Shown piece by piece: positions 1 to 8,516 of a stretch of 64,000 nt of DNA (position 1 is its first letter; every line of letters begins with the position of its first letter). The stretch is from Demequina sp. NBRC 110057. GTDB lineage: Bacteria; Actinomycetota; Actinomycetes; Actinomycetales; Demequinaceae. The position numbers and the translations under genes were made by a program. The DNA lies in NCBI RefSeq assembly GCF_002090175.1, contig NZ_BBRN01000004.1, positions 310,001 through 374,000 on the forward strand. Reading direction: 5' to 3'. Below the pieces are notes generated by a model that was not told where the DNA came from, made no database searches, and was given only the letters and a program-made list of their open reading frames with translations.

Positions 1-178
1 TAAACCCCACCCGGAGCAAGGCCAGACAGAGAGCGTTTGAGGGCTGCCCGCCCGATGCTCTCGGGTAGGTCGCTGGAGCCCTGGAGCAATCCAGGGCCTA
101 GATGGATGGTCGCCCGGTGTGCAATGCGGCAACGCGCACACCCGACAGAACCCGGCGTATCGGCCAGCTCATCCGCCC
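1..178 (+). ncRNA. rnpB: RNase P RNA, 3' part (5' end outside window)
   Basis: This is the 3' portion of the bacterial type A ribonuclease P RNA, the catalytic RNA that trims the 5' leader of tRNA precursors. The family signatures are visible in order: the segment ACCCCACCCGGAGCAAGGCC, a GCTGCCCGCCC block, a perfect 8-bp helix closed by a GCAA tetraloop at 78-97, the run GGCCTAGATGGATGGTCGCC, and the conserved 3' end ACAGAACCCGGCGTATCGGCC. The 5' half, including P1 and the specificity domain, lies before the window. The 3' end is placed at about 178 by analogy with other rnpB genes; it could differ by a few bases. A strong hairpin follows directly. Confidence 0.93.
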
Positions 179-200
179 ACGCCCGTCCCGGGCGTGGGCG
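174..200 (+). terminator. Terminator hairpin after rnpB
   Basis: A perfect 12-bp stem (left arm CGCCCACGCCCG) with a TCC loop begins at the RNase P RNA 3' end. No long T-run follows, as is common in high-GC actinobacteria. Confidence 0.7.
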
Positions 201-244
201 TCACGCATCACGCACCCTCGGCGATACGAGGAGAAGGAGAAGTC

Positions 245-2431
245 TTGGCAGCAGCGGGGCAGGGGCGTTCCGGTCGAGGACGCTCGCGCACGAACGGTCA
301 GTCGGCGCGCCGGCGCGGGTCGTCGACGACCCCCAAGGGTCTGATCCCGCTGATGGCCGGCATCGCGCGCGATGTCGAGCGCGCCGCCCAACAGCCTCCC
401 GCGCGTGGCGCCACCCGCACCAAGTTCCAGGTGGTGGCGCTGCTGGTGCGTGAGGAGCGCGCCCGCGTGAAGACCGATGCCTCCCTCAGCACCGCCAAGC
501 GTGACGAGGAGTTGAAGCGACTCGACGGCCTGGCCACGATCCTCGCCAAGACGGCGGCGCGCGATACGTCCCTGTTGTCGCTGCTCGCGGAGGACGCACG
601 CGTGTCGCCTGCCGCGCGCGAGTACAAGGACACGGTGTTGAAGGCCGCCGGCCGCGAGGTCGAGGAGGCGCCGGAGCCCGCAGCGCCCTCGGCGGCCACC
701 CCCGCCACCCCCAAGGCCGTGGTCCCGCAGTCGGCGATCTCGTACCAGATGGCCAATCCGTTCCTTGCCCCCGACTTCTCCGCGGCGCGCGCCTCGCAGC
801 CTCGCGCGGGACGCCTGTCGACGTGGGAACTCCTGGACCCGCTGTTCCGCTCGTTCGAGCGCGACGCTCCGGGCGCCACGGCCTGCATGACGCTGCCCGA
901 TGCCGCTGCAGCCCAAGCCTCCGCGCCGTCGCCCGTGGGGCGTGAACTCATGCCCCACCAGGCGCAGCTGGTGGCGGCGGCCGACCGCGGTCACCGCACC
1001 TTCCTGCTCGCCGACGAGCCCGGCCTTGGCAAGACGGCCCAGGCGCTCCTTGCCGCGCAGGCCGCCGACGCGTACCCGCTCCTGGTGATCGCCCCCAACG
1101 TCGTCAAGATGAACTGGGCCCGCGAGGTTGAGCTGTGGACCCCTCACCGCCGGGTGAGCGTGGTTCACGGTGACGGCGACGACGTGGACGCCTTTGCCGA
1201 TGTGGTGGTGGTCAACTACGCGATCCTCGACCGCCACGTCGGCTGGTTCGGCGGGATGGGCTTTCGCGGCATGGTCGTGGACGAGGCCCACCTCATCAAG
1301 AACAAGCAGTCCCAGCGCTCGCAGCACGTGCTGGCGCTCGCCGACCGGATCCGCGAGCGCACCCCGCGCCCGCTCATGATGGCGCTCACGGGCACGCCGC
1401 TCATCAACGACATCGAGGACTTCCGCGCGATCTGGCAGTTCCTGGGGTGGATCGACGACGAACGCCCCGTGGGCGCGCTCATGGACGCCCTCGAGGACGC
1501 CGGCCTCACCCCCACGGACAGGGGCTTCTACGACGCCGCCCGCGCCGCGGTCGTGGAACAGGGCATCGTGCGTCGCCGCAAGGCCGACGTGGCCGCCGAC
1601 ATCCCCGCTCGCCGCGTCGCCGACCTGCCGGTGGAGCTGTCGGGCAAGGAGGGCCGCTCCATCCGCGACGCGGAGGCGGCGCTCACGGCGCGCCTGGTTG
1701 AGCAGTACCGCCACGCGGTGGCTCAGCGTCCGGAGCCGCCCGAGGGAATCGACCTCGACCTCGTGCGCCGCATCGCCGCCGCGGAACTCAAGGACTCTGC
1801 GTCCAAGAAGACCGGCGACAACGTCTTCACGATGGTGCGCCGCATCGGTCAGGCCAAGGCCGCCCTCGCCGCCGACTACGCCGCGCAGCTCGCCCGCAAC
1901 GTCGGCAAGGTGGTGTTCTTCGCCAAGCACATCGACGTCATGGATGAGGCGGAGCAGCTCTTCGCTGACCGCGGCCTGAAGTCGGTGTCGTTGCGAGGTG
2001 ACCAGACGTCGAAGGCACGCGAGGAGAGCATCAGGGCGTTCACCGAGGACCCCGACGTGCATGTCATCGTGTGTTCGCTGTCCGCCGCGGGTGTCGGAGT
2101 GAACCTCCAGGTCGCGTCGAACCTGGTGCTCGCCGAGCTGTCCTGGACGGATGCCGAGCAGACCCAGGCGATCGACCGCATCCACCGCATCGGCCAGTCG
2201 GAGCCGGTGACCGCGTGGCGCATCATCGCGGCGCAGACCATTGACTCGACGATCGCCGCGCTCATCGACAGCAAGTCGGGCCTCGCGGCACGCGCTCTCG
2301 ACGGGGTCGCCATCGACGGCGCCGACGAGGTGACGGACGTGCGCCTCGACGCGCTCGTCGCTCTCGTCACCGCCGCGCTCGGCGACGCTCCCGCCACCAG
2401 CGACGGGGACGTGTCCGCGCCCTTCGTGTGA
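245..2431 (+). CDS. SNF2-family DEAD/DEAH helicase-like ATPase
   Basis: 728-residue SNF2/RapA-type superfamily 2 protein, presumably an ATP-driven DNA translocase. Walker A LADEPGLGKTAQ lies near residue 255, the Walker B/DEAH box VVDEAHLIKNK near 344, LTGTPLIND follows, and the C-terminal helicase lobe ends in the SNF2 motif VI IDRIHRIGQ near 645. The first 230 residues are basic, then Ala/Pro-rich, and match no domain I recognise. The TTG start is chosen because a strong purine-rich ribosome site (GAGGAGAAGGAGA) precedes it by a few bases; upstream in-frame codons lie in the rnpB RNA. It stands alone after rnpB, with no visible methylase or nuclease partner, so a defence role is not supported. 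Confidence 0.88.
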   Translation: MAAAGQGRSGRGRSRTNGQSARRRGSSTTPKGLIPLMAGIARDVERAAQQPPARGATRTKFQVVALLVREERARVKTDASLSTAKRDEELKRLDGLATILAKTAARDTSLLSLLAEDARVSPAAREYKDTVLKAAGREVEEAPEPAAPSAATPATPKAVVPQSAISYQMANPFLAPDFSAARASQPRAGRLSTWELLDPLFRSFERDAPGATACMTLPDAAAAQASAPSPVGRELMPHQAQLVAAADRGHRTFLLADEPGLGKTAQALLAAQAADAYPLLVIAPNVVKMNWAREVELWTPHRRVSVVHGDGDDVDAFADVVVVNYAILDRHVGWFGGMGFRGMVVDEAHLIKNKQSQRSQHVLALADRIRERTPRPLMMALTGTPLINDIEDFRAIWQFLGWIDDERPVGALMDALEDAGLTPTDRGFYDAARAAVVEQGIVRRRKADVAADIPARRVADLPVELSGKEGRSIRDAEAALTARLVEQYRHAVAQRPEPPEGIDLDLVRRIAAAELKDSASKKTGDNVFTMVRRIGQAKAALAADYAAQLARNVGKVVFFAKHIDVMDEAEQLFADRGLKSVSLRGDQTSKAREESIRAFTEDPDVHVIVCSLSAAGVGVNLQVASNLVLAELSWTDAEQTQAIDRIHRIGQSEPVTAWRIIAAQTIDSTIAALIDSKSGLAARALDGVAIDGADEVTDVRLDALVALVTAALGDAPATSDGDVSAPFV

Positions 2432-2521
2432 CTCTCAGCAATCTCCTAGGTTCCTCCAGGTTTCCTCCAGGGTCGGTTCGGTTGACTCATCAGTAGGAAC
2501 CCGCCATTGGAGGAGGAGACC

Positions 2522-3985
2522 ATGACCGAGCAGCACCCCCCGCAGAACTCCGGCTTCGCCGCTCCCGACCCGCTTCCCGAGGTTGCGGCCACGGACGGCG
2601 CGACCGCCGCGGCGTACACGGGCACCGGCGGCGCGGCGGCCCCGGAGGTCGAGGTCGCACCCCGCAAGCAGCGCAGCCCCCGAGCGCGCAAGTTGGTCGC
2701 CTTCGGCGCGGTCTCCGCGCTGGCGGTGGGGGCCGTCGCGACGGGCCTCATCGTCACCACCGACCGCGGGGACACGGCCGACGCTGCCTCCGCGTACGTC
2801 GAGGACGGCACGGGTGCCGACTCCACGAGCCCCGACTGGGAACAGCTCTACCGTGACCTCTACGAGTCGCTGCAGGAGCAGGGCCAGCAGGGCACCCAGG
2901 AGACCCCCGATCAGGGAGACACGTGGTCGGGCAACTCCGTGCCCGGCGGTAACGGGTATTCGGGCGGCACCGACGGCTACGGCACTGACGGCGGCCTCGG
3001 GAGCCAGTACGGAGGCACCGGGACCCTGCAGGAGGACGCGACGACCGCGAGCGACGCGGAGTCCACGGGAATCGTCCTCATCGACACCGTGCTGGGCTAC
3101 CAGAGCGCGGAGGCAGCCGGATCGGGCATGGTCCTGACGGACGACGGCCTGATCCTGACCAACAACCACGTGGTCGAGGGAGCGACGGACATCACCGTCA
3201 CCATCGGCTCGACGGGGGAGACCTACACCGCCAACGTGATCGGCACGGACGCCACCGAGGACGTCGCGCTGCTCCAGCTCCAGGGCGCCTCCGGCCTCAC
3301 GACCGTCACGATCGATGACGACGAGGTGGCGGTCGGTGACACCGTGACGGCGGTCGGCAACGCCGAGGGCGGCGGCGTGCTGATGGCAGCCGACGGCTCG
3401 GTCACCGAGCTCGACTCCTCGGTGACCACCTCATCGGAGTACGGCGTGGAGGGCGAGACCCTCGACGGCATGATCGAGTTCGCGGCCGACGTGGTGGGCG
3501 GCGACTCCGGCGGCGCCCTCATCGACGACGAGGGCGAGGTGGTCGGCATGACCACCGCCGCCTCGAGCGGCACCGCCACGACCATCGCCTACGCCGTGCC
3601 CATCGACGAGGCGCTCGAGATCGCGCAGCAGATCCAGGACGGCGACGAGTCCGGCACCGTCAGCATCGGCTACCCGGCAATGCTCGGCGTCGCCATCGCC
3701 AGCGACTCCGCCGGCGTGCAGGGTCAGTGGGGAAGCCAGGGTCAGACCGCCACCGAGGGCGCCACCGTTCAGGGCGTGTACGACGACACCCCCGCCGCCA
3801 AGGCCGGGCTCGAGGCGGGCGACATCATCACCGCCGTCGACGGCACTGCCGTCGCCAGCGCGAGCGCGCTGTCCGAGGCCATCTCCGCCTACGAGCCCGG
3901 CGACTCCGTCACCCTCACCTGGACCGACTCGACCGGCGCCGAGCAGCAAGCCACGGTCACCCTCACCGAGGGTCCCGTCGCCTAA
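2522..3985 (+). CDS. Membrane-anchored HtrA/DegP-type serine protease with PDZ domain
   Basis: 487 residues. A cytoplasmic N-terminal tail of about 57 residues is followed by one membrane segment (about 58-80), then a Gly/Gln/Ser-rich extracytoplasmic linker, a trypsin-like protease domain and a C-terminal PDZ domain (GVYDDTPAAKAGLEAGDIITAV). The catalytic triad is visible: His in LTNNHVVEG (about 216), Asp in TEDVALLQL (about 245) and Ser in GGDSGGAL (about 328). Such proteases degrade or process misfolded envelope proteins. The ATG follows GGAGGAGGAG by three bases; a TTG five codons upstream overlaps that site and is rejected. A direct repeat of TTCCTCCAGG lies at 2450-2470 in the upstream region, function unknown. 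A terminator hairpin follows. Confidence 0.92.
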   Translation: MTEQHPPQNSGFAAPDPLPEVAATDGATAAAYTGTGGAAAPEVEVAPRKQRSPRARKLVAFGAVSALAVGAVATGLIVTTDRGDTADAASAYVEDGTGADSTSPDWEQLYRDLYESLQEQGQQGTQETPDQGDTWSGNSVPGGNGYSGGTDGYGTDGGLGSQYGGTGTLQEDATTASDAESTGIVLIDTVLGYQSAEAAGSGMVLTDDGLILTNNHVVEGATDITVTIGSTGETYTANVIGTDATEDVALLQLQGASGLTTVTIDDDEVAVGDTVTAVGNAEGGGVLMAADGSVTELDSSVTTSSEYGVEGETLDGMIEFAADVVGGDSGGALIDDEGEVVGMTTAASSGTATTIAYAVPIDEALEIAQQIQDGDESGTVSIGYPAMLGVAIASDSAGVQGQWGSQGQTATEGATVQGVYDDTPAAKAGLEAGDIITAVDGTAVASASALSEAISAYEPGDSVTLTWTDSTGAEQQATVTLTEGPVA

Positions 3986-4010
3986 CGCGACACGACGCAA
4001 CCACGCCGCC

Positions 4011-4038
4011 AGGCCGCCACCCGCATGGGTGGCGGCCT
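4011..4038 (+). terminator. Terminator hairpin after htrA-like gene
   Basis: Perfect 12-bp stem (AGGCCGCCACCC) with a GCAT loop, 25 bases after the protease stop codon. Confidence 0.75.
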
Positions 4039-4081
4039 CGCGGCATGTCCGCGCCGGCATCGGCGGTACTACCCTTGCCGC

Positions 4082-4426
4082 ATGGCGCGCAACATCGGAG
4101 ACCTCCTCTTTTCCGCGGTGTACCCGCTCTACATTCAGAAGGTGGAGCGCAAGGGACGCAGCCAGGCAGAACTCGACGAGGTCATCACGTGGCTCACGGG
4201 CTTCGATAAGCGGGCCATCGACGGCTACGCGGCCGACGAGTCCACGTTCCGCGACTTCTTCGACGCCGCGACCCTCAACCCGAACGCCGGCCTCATCACG
4301 GGAGTGATCTGCGGCTACCGCGTCGAGGAGATCGAGGACCCGCTCACGCAGAAAGCCCGCTACCTCGACAAGCTGGTCGACGAGCTCGCCAGGGGCAAGG
4401 CCATGGAGAAGATCAAGCGCGCGTAG
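4082..4426 (+). CDS. DUF2200 family protein
   Basis: 114-residue small cytosolic protein that matches the DUF2200 family along its length (start MARNIGDLLFSAVYPLYIQKVERKGR; then a WLTGF and a RDFFDAATLNPNA segment). No enzymatic role is established for the family. There is no Shine-Dalgarno sequence; a -10-like TACCCT ends six bases before the ATG, so the mRNA is probably leaderless, and this fixes the start. Stand-alone gene between the HtrA-like protease terminator and the thioesterase gene. Confidence 0.85.
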   Translation: MARNIGDLLFSAVYPLYIQKVERKGRSQAELDEVITWLTGFDKRAIDGYAADESTFRDFFDAATLNPNAGLITGVICGYRVEEIEDPLTQKARYLDKLVDELARGKAMEKIKRA

Positions 4427-4537
4427 GCGGTTATCCGGGACCTTGGTCATGGGCACCCCGCGACCAGGAGTAGGGTCGAAAGTGCCCGGCCCAGCGTGGT
4501 GCTGAACATCCGCCCACGCCCTTACCCGGAGGCCCTT

Positions 4538-4993
4538 GTGCAATCCCAGGTCGACCCGACCTCGCCCGTGACCATTCGTCCCGCCCAGGAACGCCTGACG
4601 TTCCGCTCGCGCCGGTGGGTGCGTCCCGAGGACCTCAACGCTCACGGTGCGCTGTTCGGGGGATCGCTGCTGAGGTGGATCGACGAGGAGGCCGCGATCC
4701 ACGCGATCCTCCAGCTGGGTAACCGCAAGGCCGTCACCAAGTACATCTCCGAGATCGACTTCGTCTCGAGCGCCAAGCAGGGCGACATGATCGAGATGGG
4801 CATCTCCGTGCTGTCGTTCGGCCGCACCTCGCTCGCCATGCGCGCTGAGGTGCGCAACATGATCACGCGTAGCCCCATCCTCACCATCGACAAGATGGTG
4901 TTTGTCAGCGTCGACGATGAGGGACGGCCGGTGCCTCACGGCCGCACGTCGCCCATCGACATCGCGGCGGAGGGCTCGGTCGCGCCCCTCTAG
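4538..4993 (+). CDS. Acyl-CoA thioesterase, hotdog fold (YciA-like)
   Basis: 151 residues with a single hotdog domain. The family motif NAHGALFGGSLLRWIDEEAAIHA is present around residues 32-54, carrying the conserved Asn, the Gly pair and the acidic residue of the YciA/BACH group that hydrolyses acyl-CoA thioesters. The GTG start is chosen because GGAGG sits five bases upstream; an earlier in-frame GTG has no such site. It is monocistronic: the gene on the other side is convergent. The substrate chain length cannot be told from the sequence. Confidence 0.88.
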   Translation: MQSQVDPTSPVTIRPAQERLTFRSRRWVRPEDLNAHGALFGGSLLRWIDEEAAIHAILQLGNRKAVTKYISEIDFVSSAKQGDMIEMGISVLSFGRTSLAMRAEVRNMITRSPILTIDKMVFVSVDDEGRPVPHGRTSPIDIAAEGSVAPL

Positions 4994-5009
4994 GCGGCCG
5001 ATGCCGGGG

Positions 5010-5855
5010 CTAGGCCCCGATGCTCGTCGCGCGCTTGCGGAGGTGGCGGCTCGAGTCGTTGGCGTACGCGTAGTACCAGCCGATGAGGAGGCCGCCGCCC
5101 ACGAGGTTGCCGGCGAGGACGATGGCGAGGTTGCCGAGCGCGAGGCCCCAGTCGAGGCCGCCCTGGAACGCCTCGATGGTGAACAGGACGGTGTTCGCGA
5201 CGGAGTGCTCGAAGCCCACGAAGGCGAAGACGAACACGGTCGAGATCATCGCGAGCGCCTTCATCACCTCGTTCTTGATCATGCCGTTGTAGATCATCAG
5301 CATGCCGAGGTTGATCATGAAGTTACACAGCATCGCGCGAATGAACAGGTCGAGGCAGCCAGCGAAGCCGCCCGCGACGTACGCCAACTTGGTGTCGACT
5401 GAGCCCGCCATCTGGATGCCGATCTCGCCGGAGGCGAGGGTGGATCCCCACACCATGAGCGCGATGACGAGCCCGCCGATGATGTTGCCGAGGTAGCACA
5501 GCACCAGGACGCGCGCGCCGCGGAAGGCGGAGATGGCCCGGTGGTAGCGGCCGATCGAGACGATCATCATGTTCGACGTCAGCAGCTCTGACTTGCTGTA
5601 GTAGATGAACACCAGGGCGAAGCCGAAGAAGAGCGCGCCCACCAGGTGTCCCACGCCCTCGAGGCCCGATTCGCCGAACGCGGCGAAGACGGCGAACTCG
5701 GTGAGGTACATGATGCCGATGATGGCTCCCGCCATCACGGCCCTCATCACGAAGACGCGGGCGAGGCCGCCCGTCATCCTCGTCTTCGTCTCGAGCGCAT
5801 CGAGCACGGTGGAGATGAACTGCTTGCCGGGGAACAGTCGCGCCTCATCCGTCAT
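5010..5855 (-). CDS. Formate/nitrite transporter (FNT) family channel
   Basis: 281-residue integral membrane protein of the FocA/NirC family, with about six hydrophobic segments and the recurrent pattern of the two half-repeats: KSELLTSNM in the first half, and NFMINLGMLM then FVGFEHSVANTV in the second. FocA/NirC members pass formate, nitrite or related monovalent anions; this protein resembles the more divergent YfdC-like branch, so the substrate is open. The second Met (MTDEARLFPG) is taken as the start because TAGCGT ends seven bases before it, as in the other leaderless genes here; the alternative Met six codons upstream has no signal. Convergent with the thioesterase gene and divergent from the LCP gene. 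Confidence 0.87.
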   Translation of the reverse strand: MTDEARLFPGKQFISTVLDALETKTRMTGGLARVFVMRAVMAGAIIGIMYLTEFAVFAAFGESGLEGVGHLVGALFFGFALVFIYYSKSELLTSNMMIVSIGRYHRAISAFRGARVLVLCYLGNIIGGLVIALMVWGSTLASGEIGIQMAGSVDTKLAYVAGGFAGCLDLFIRAMLCNFMINLGMLMIYNGMIKNEVMKALAMISTVFVFAFVGFEHSVANTVLFTIEAFQGGLDWGLALGNLAIVLAGNLVGGGLLIGWYYAYANDSSRHLRKRATSIGA

Positions 5856-5955
5856 GGGATCCACGCTAGTCATCTGAGACGCATCGTGCCTGGGACGGGC
5901 GTCCTGGAGGGCCCGCCTCCCACGTCTGAGTCCAGGGCAGGGCTACCCTCAGGGC

Positions 5956-7212
5956 GTGACCTCGGACAACCACGAGCGCGAAACCCCTCGGAGCGCGAAC
6001 CGGCCCATGCCCCCCTCGGTGCCGCCGCGCCCCAAGCGCGTCTCGACCCATCAGCCCGCCCCGCGGCCCTCGGCCCGCCCGGGCGGCGAGCCTGTCGTCG
6101 ACCCCACGCGTGCCATGCCGGCGCAGCCGCGCTCGCCGCGGCCCCAGCGCCAGCAGCAGCGCAGCCAGCAGCCTCCCAGCTACGCGCCGCAGGGGCGCCC
6201 CGCGGCGCCTCAGCGTGGCGCGGCGCCCGGGCAGGAGCGCTACGAGGCGGCGGCGCCCGCCGCGCCTCGTCCTCGCCGACGCAAGCACCGGTGCTGCACC
6301 GTCGCGCTTGTGGTGCTTGCCATCCTGGTGGCGCTCGGCCTGTGGTTCATGGTGTGGGTCAACGGGCAGATCAACCACGTCGACGCGCTGTCGGGAGCGG
6401 CCGATACTCCCGGCGAGACGACCCTCATCGTCGGATCCGACTCGCGCGAGGGCTGGGACAACGACGACGGCACCGAGGGCGCGCGGACCGACACGATCAT
6501 GGTGCTGCACAAGCCCGAGTCGGGGCCTGTCGCGCTGATTTCGATTCCGCGTGACTCCTACGTGGCGATCCCGGATCACGGCAAGAACAAGATCAATGCC
6601 GCGTTCTCGTTCGGCGGCCCGCAACTGCTCGTCGAGACCGTCGAGGGCCTGACCGGCCTCACCATGGACCACTACATGGAGATCGGTCTCACGGGCGTCG
6701 AGGACATGGTCGACGCGGTCGGCGGGGTGGAGCTCTGCTACGACCAGGACGTCTCCGACAAGAAGTCCGAACTCGAGTGGGAGGCGGGGTGCCACATGGC
6801 CGACGGCGAGACCGCCCTCGCGTTCGCGCGCATGCGCTACTCGGACCCGCTCGGTGACATCGGCCGTGCCGAGCGTCAGCGTCAGGTGGTCGCGGCGGTG
6901 TCCGAGGAGATCCTCAGCCCGTCGACGCTGCTCAATCCGGCGAAGATGATCCCGGTCACCTCGGCGACGCTCGGCGCGTTCCGTGTGGACGAAGGCACGG
7001 GCGTCATGGGTCTGGCCAGCATCGCGCTGGACCTGCGCGCGGGGCTCGGCGGCCAGGCGGTCACGGGAACGCCCCCGATCACCTCGCTGGGTTATGGGGT
7101 GTCGGGAGTGGGTTCGACGGTCCTGCTCACCGAGGAGGAGCTGCCGCAGTTCTGGGAGGACATCGCCGAGGGTAACTTCGACCCCGGCGAGGAGGTGGGT
7201 GGCGTCAACTGA
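5956..7212 (+). CDS. LytR-CpsA-Psr (LCP) family cell-wall ligase
   Basis: 418 residues. A Pro/Gln/Arg-rich cytoplasmic tail of about 108 residues leads to one membrane segment (about 115-136) and an extracytoplasmic LCP domain. Hallmark motifs are visible: VGSDSREGWDN (158-168), RTDTIMVLH (177-185) and SIPRDSYV (196-203), carrying the Asp and Arg residues that bind the polyprenyl-pyrophosphate substrate and metal. LCP enzymes attach teichoic acids, arabinogalactan or other glycopolymers to peptidoglycan. The GTG start is preceded by TACCCT at six bases and lacks a ribosome site, so it looks leaderless. No glycopolymer synthesis genes are adjacent. Confidence 0.92.
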   Translation: MTSDNHERETPRSANRPMPPSVPPRPKRVSTHQPAPRPSARPGGEPVVDPTRAMPAQPRSPRPQRQQQRSQQPPSYAPQGRPAAPQRGAAPGQERYEAAAPAAPRPRRRKHRCCTVALVVLAILVALGLWFMVWVNGQINHVDALSGAADTPGETTLIVGSDSREGWDNDDGTEGARTDTIMVLHKPESGPVALISIPRDSYVAIPDHGKNKINAAFSFGGPQLLVETVEGLTGLTMDHYMEIGLTGVEDMVDAVGGVELCYDQDVSDKKSELEWEAGCHMADGETALAFARMRYSDPLGDIGRAERQRQVVAAVSEEILSPSTLLNPAKMIPVTSATLGAFRVDEGTGVMGLASIALDLRAGLGGQAVTGTPPITSLGYGVSGVGSTVLLTEEELPQFWEDIAEGNFDPGEEVGGVN

Positions 7213-7221
7213 CGCCGCCGC

Positions 7222-7815
7222 TCACCGGCCGCCGTCGAGCCGCGCGGTGAGGCTTGCGCGCACCGTGGGCCACTCGGTCGCGATGATCGAGAACACCACG
7301 GTGTCGCGCAGCGTGCCGTCCTTCCACACCATGTGAGAGCGCAGCACGCCGTCCTGCTTTGCTCCCAGGCGGGCGATGGCCGCTCGCGACTGGTGATTGT
7401 GCCAGTGGGTACGGAACTCCACGGCGTGGCAGCCAAGGTCCTCAAACGCTCGGGTGAGGAGGAGTAGCTTCGCCGCAGTGTTGATTCCCGTGCCCTGGGC
7501 CTCCCGGCCGAGCCACGTCGACCCGATCTCAAGGCGCCGGTGCTGAGCGGTGAGGTGGAGGTAGGTCGTCATCCCCACGGGCGCGTCGGTGGCGCGGTCA
7601 ATCACTGCCCACGAGGCGATCTCTCCGGAGCGCTGTCGTGCGATGCGACGCGCGATCTCCGCCTCCATCTCGTCCGGCGAGGGGACCGTGGTCACCCACG
7701 TGCGCCAGAGGTCGTCGACGGCGACGGCGCGGGCGAGGCCGTCGCGATGTGCGAGGCTCAGCGGCTCGAGGCGGGTGTGGGAGTTCTCGAGGACCGGGGA
7801 GTCGCTGAATGCCAT
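7222..7815 (-). CDS. GNAT family N-acetyltransferase (RimJ/RimL-like)
   Basis: 197-residue acetyltransferase of the Acetyltransf_3 type. The start TRLEPLSLAHRDGLARAV and the core LEIGSTWLGREAQGTGINTAAKLLLLTRAFEDLG are typical, including the beta-bulge region and the acetyl-CoA-binding stretch; EFRTHWHNHQSRAAIARLGAKQDG is the usual C-terminal signature. Substrates of this subgroup include ribosomal protein N-termini and small amines; the present one cannot be assigned. TAGAGT ends six bases before the ATG with no Shine-Dalgarno sequence, suggesting a leaderless mRNA. Convergent with the LCP gene, nine bases apart. Confidence 0.88.
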   Translation of the reverse strand: MAFSDSPVLENSHTRLEPLSLAHRDGLARAVAVDDLWRTWVTTVPSPDEMEAEIARRIARQRSGEIASWAVIDRATDAPVGMTTYLHLTAQHRRLEIGSTWLGREAQGTGINTAAKLLLLTRAFEDLGCHAVEFRTHWHNHQSRAAIARLGAKQDGVLRSHMVWKDGTLRDTVVFSIIATEWPTVRASLTARLDGGR

Positions 7816-7834
7816 GGCCGCACTCTAGGGCGCG

Positions 7835-8428
7835 CTACGCGGGTGGCGCGGTGACGGCGCGCAGCATGGGCACCAGAGCGCCGTCGACCACGGCGGCGAA
7901 CTGAGGTTCGGTGCCGCTGGTGCGGCTGAAGATCAGCTCGTGACGCAGGACGGCGACGATGACCCTGAGCGCCGCGGCAGGCACGGGCGTCGGGCCGAGC
8001 TCGCCCGCGGCGGCGGCAGCATCGGTGACGTCGCGCAGCCACTCCTCGAGGTGGGTGAAGGTCAGCGCGCCCACGCGCTCGATGTGTGCCTCGTCGACCT
8101 CGCCGATGAGGCCGCGCATGGTGGCGACGTCGGCGGGGGAGATGCGCGCGGCCATGCCATTGAGCAGTGCCAACAGGTCGGTGCGGAGGTCGCCGGTGAC
8201 CGCCGCGGGAGGGGTGGCGAAGCGGTGAGGAATAAACGCGTCAATGACCATGTCGGCTCGCGACGAGAACCGGCGGTACAGCACGGGCTTCGACGTCTGG
8301 GCGCGGCGCGCGACGCCCTCAAACGTCACCCCGGCGAACCCGAACTCGGCGAGCTCGGCGCGCACGGACTCGCGGATCGCCTCGAGCAGCTCGGCGTCGC
8401 GTCGGCGACGGGGGGTCGCGTCGGTCAT
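7835..8428 (-). CDS. TetR family transcriptional regulator
   Basis: 197 residues with an N-terminal TetR helix-turn-helix (about residues 12-60: VRAELAEFGFAGVTFEGVARRAQTSKPVLYRRFSSRADMV) and a variable ligand-binding C-terminal domain. An AAGGAGA ribosome site precedes the ATG. It is divergent from the ABC-2-like membrane protein gene, and a perfect 22-bp palindrome lies in the shared promoter region, so it most likely represses both itself and that gene, being released by a compound exported by or affecting the membrane protein. The ligand is unknown. Confidence 0.9.
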   Translation of the reverse strand: MTDATPRRRRDAELLEAIRESVRAELAEFGFAGVTFEGVARRAQTSKPVLYRRFSSRADMVIDAFIPHRFATPPAAVTGDLRTDLLALLNGMAARISPADVATMRGLIGEVDEAHIERVGALTFTHLEEWLRDVTDAAAAAGELGPTPVPAAALRVIVAVLRHELIFSRTSGTEPQFAAVVDGALVPMLRAVTAPPA

Positions 8429-8470
8429 CGGCTCTCCTTCATCTTGGGGATCACCCTATCGAGCGTCATA

Positions 8471-8492
8471 AGATACGATACGTATCGTATCT
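8471..8492. promoter_or_regulatory. Probable TetR operator
   Basis: Perfect 22-bp palindrome: AGATACGATAC followed directly by its exact reverse complement. It lies between the divergent TetR and ABC-2-like genes, 24 bases before the latter's ATG. Its size and symmetry fit a TetR dimer pair; it is AT-rich against the local background. Confidence 0.8.
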
Positions 8493-8516
8493 AACCGAGT
8501 CCTTTGGAGGGGAATC

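Noticed and set aside
98-2185. Long open frame antisense to the SNF2-like helicase gene
   Set aside because: High-GC DNA gives long antisense frames. The translation is His/Arg/Val-rich with no domain, and the opposite strand has clear helicase motifs and a ribosome site.
245-2431. SNF2-like helicase as part of a phage-defence system
   Set aside because: No nuclease, methylase or other defence partner is adjacent; the neighbours are rnpB and a housekeeping protease.
2482-2510. A -35 box (TTGACT) for the HtrA-like gene
   Set aside because: No -10 hexamer is found at 16-18 bases downstream.
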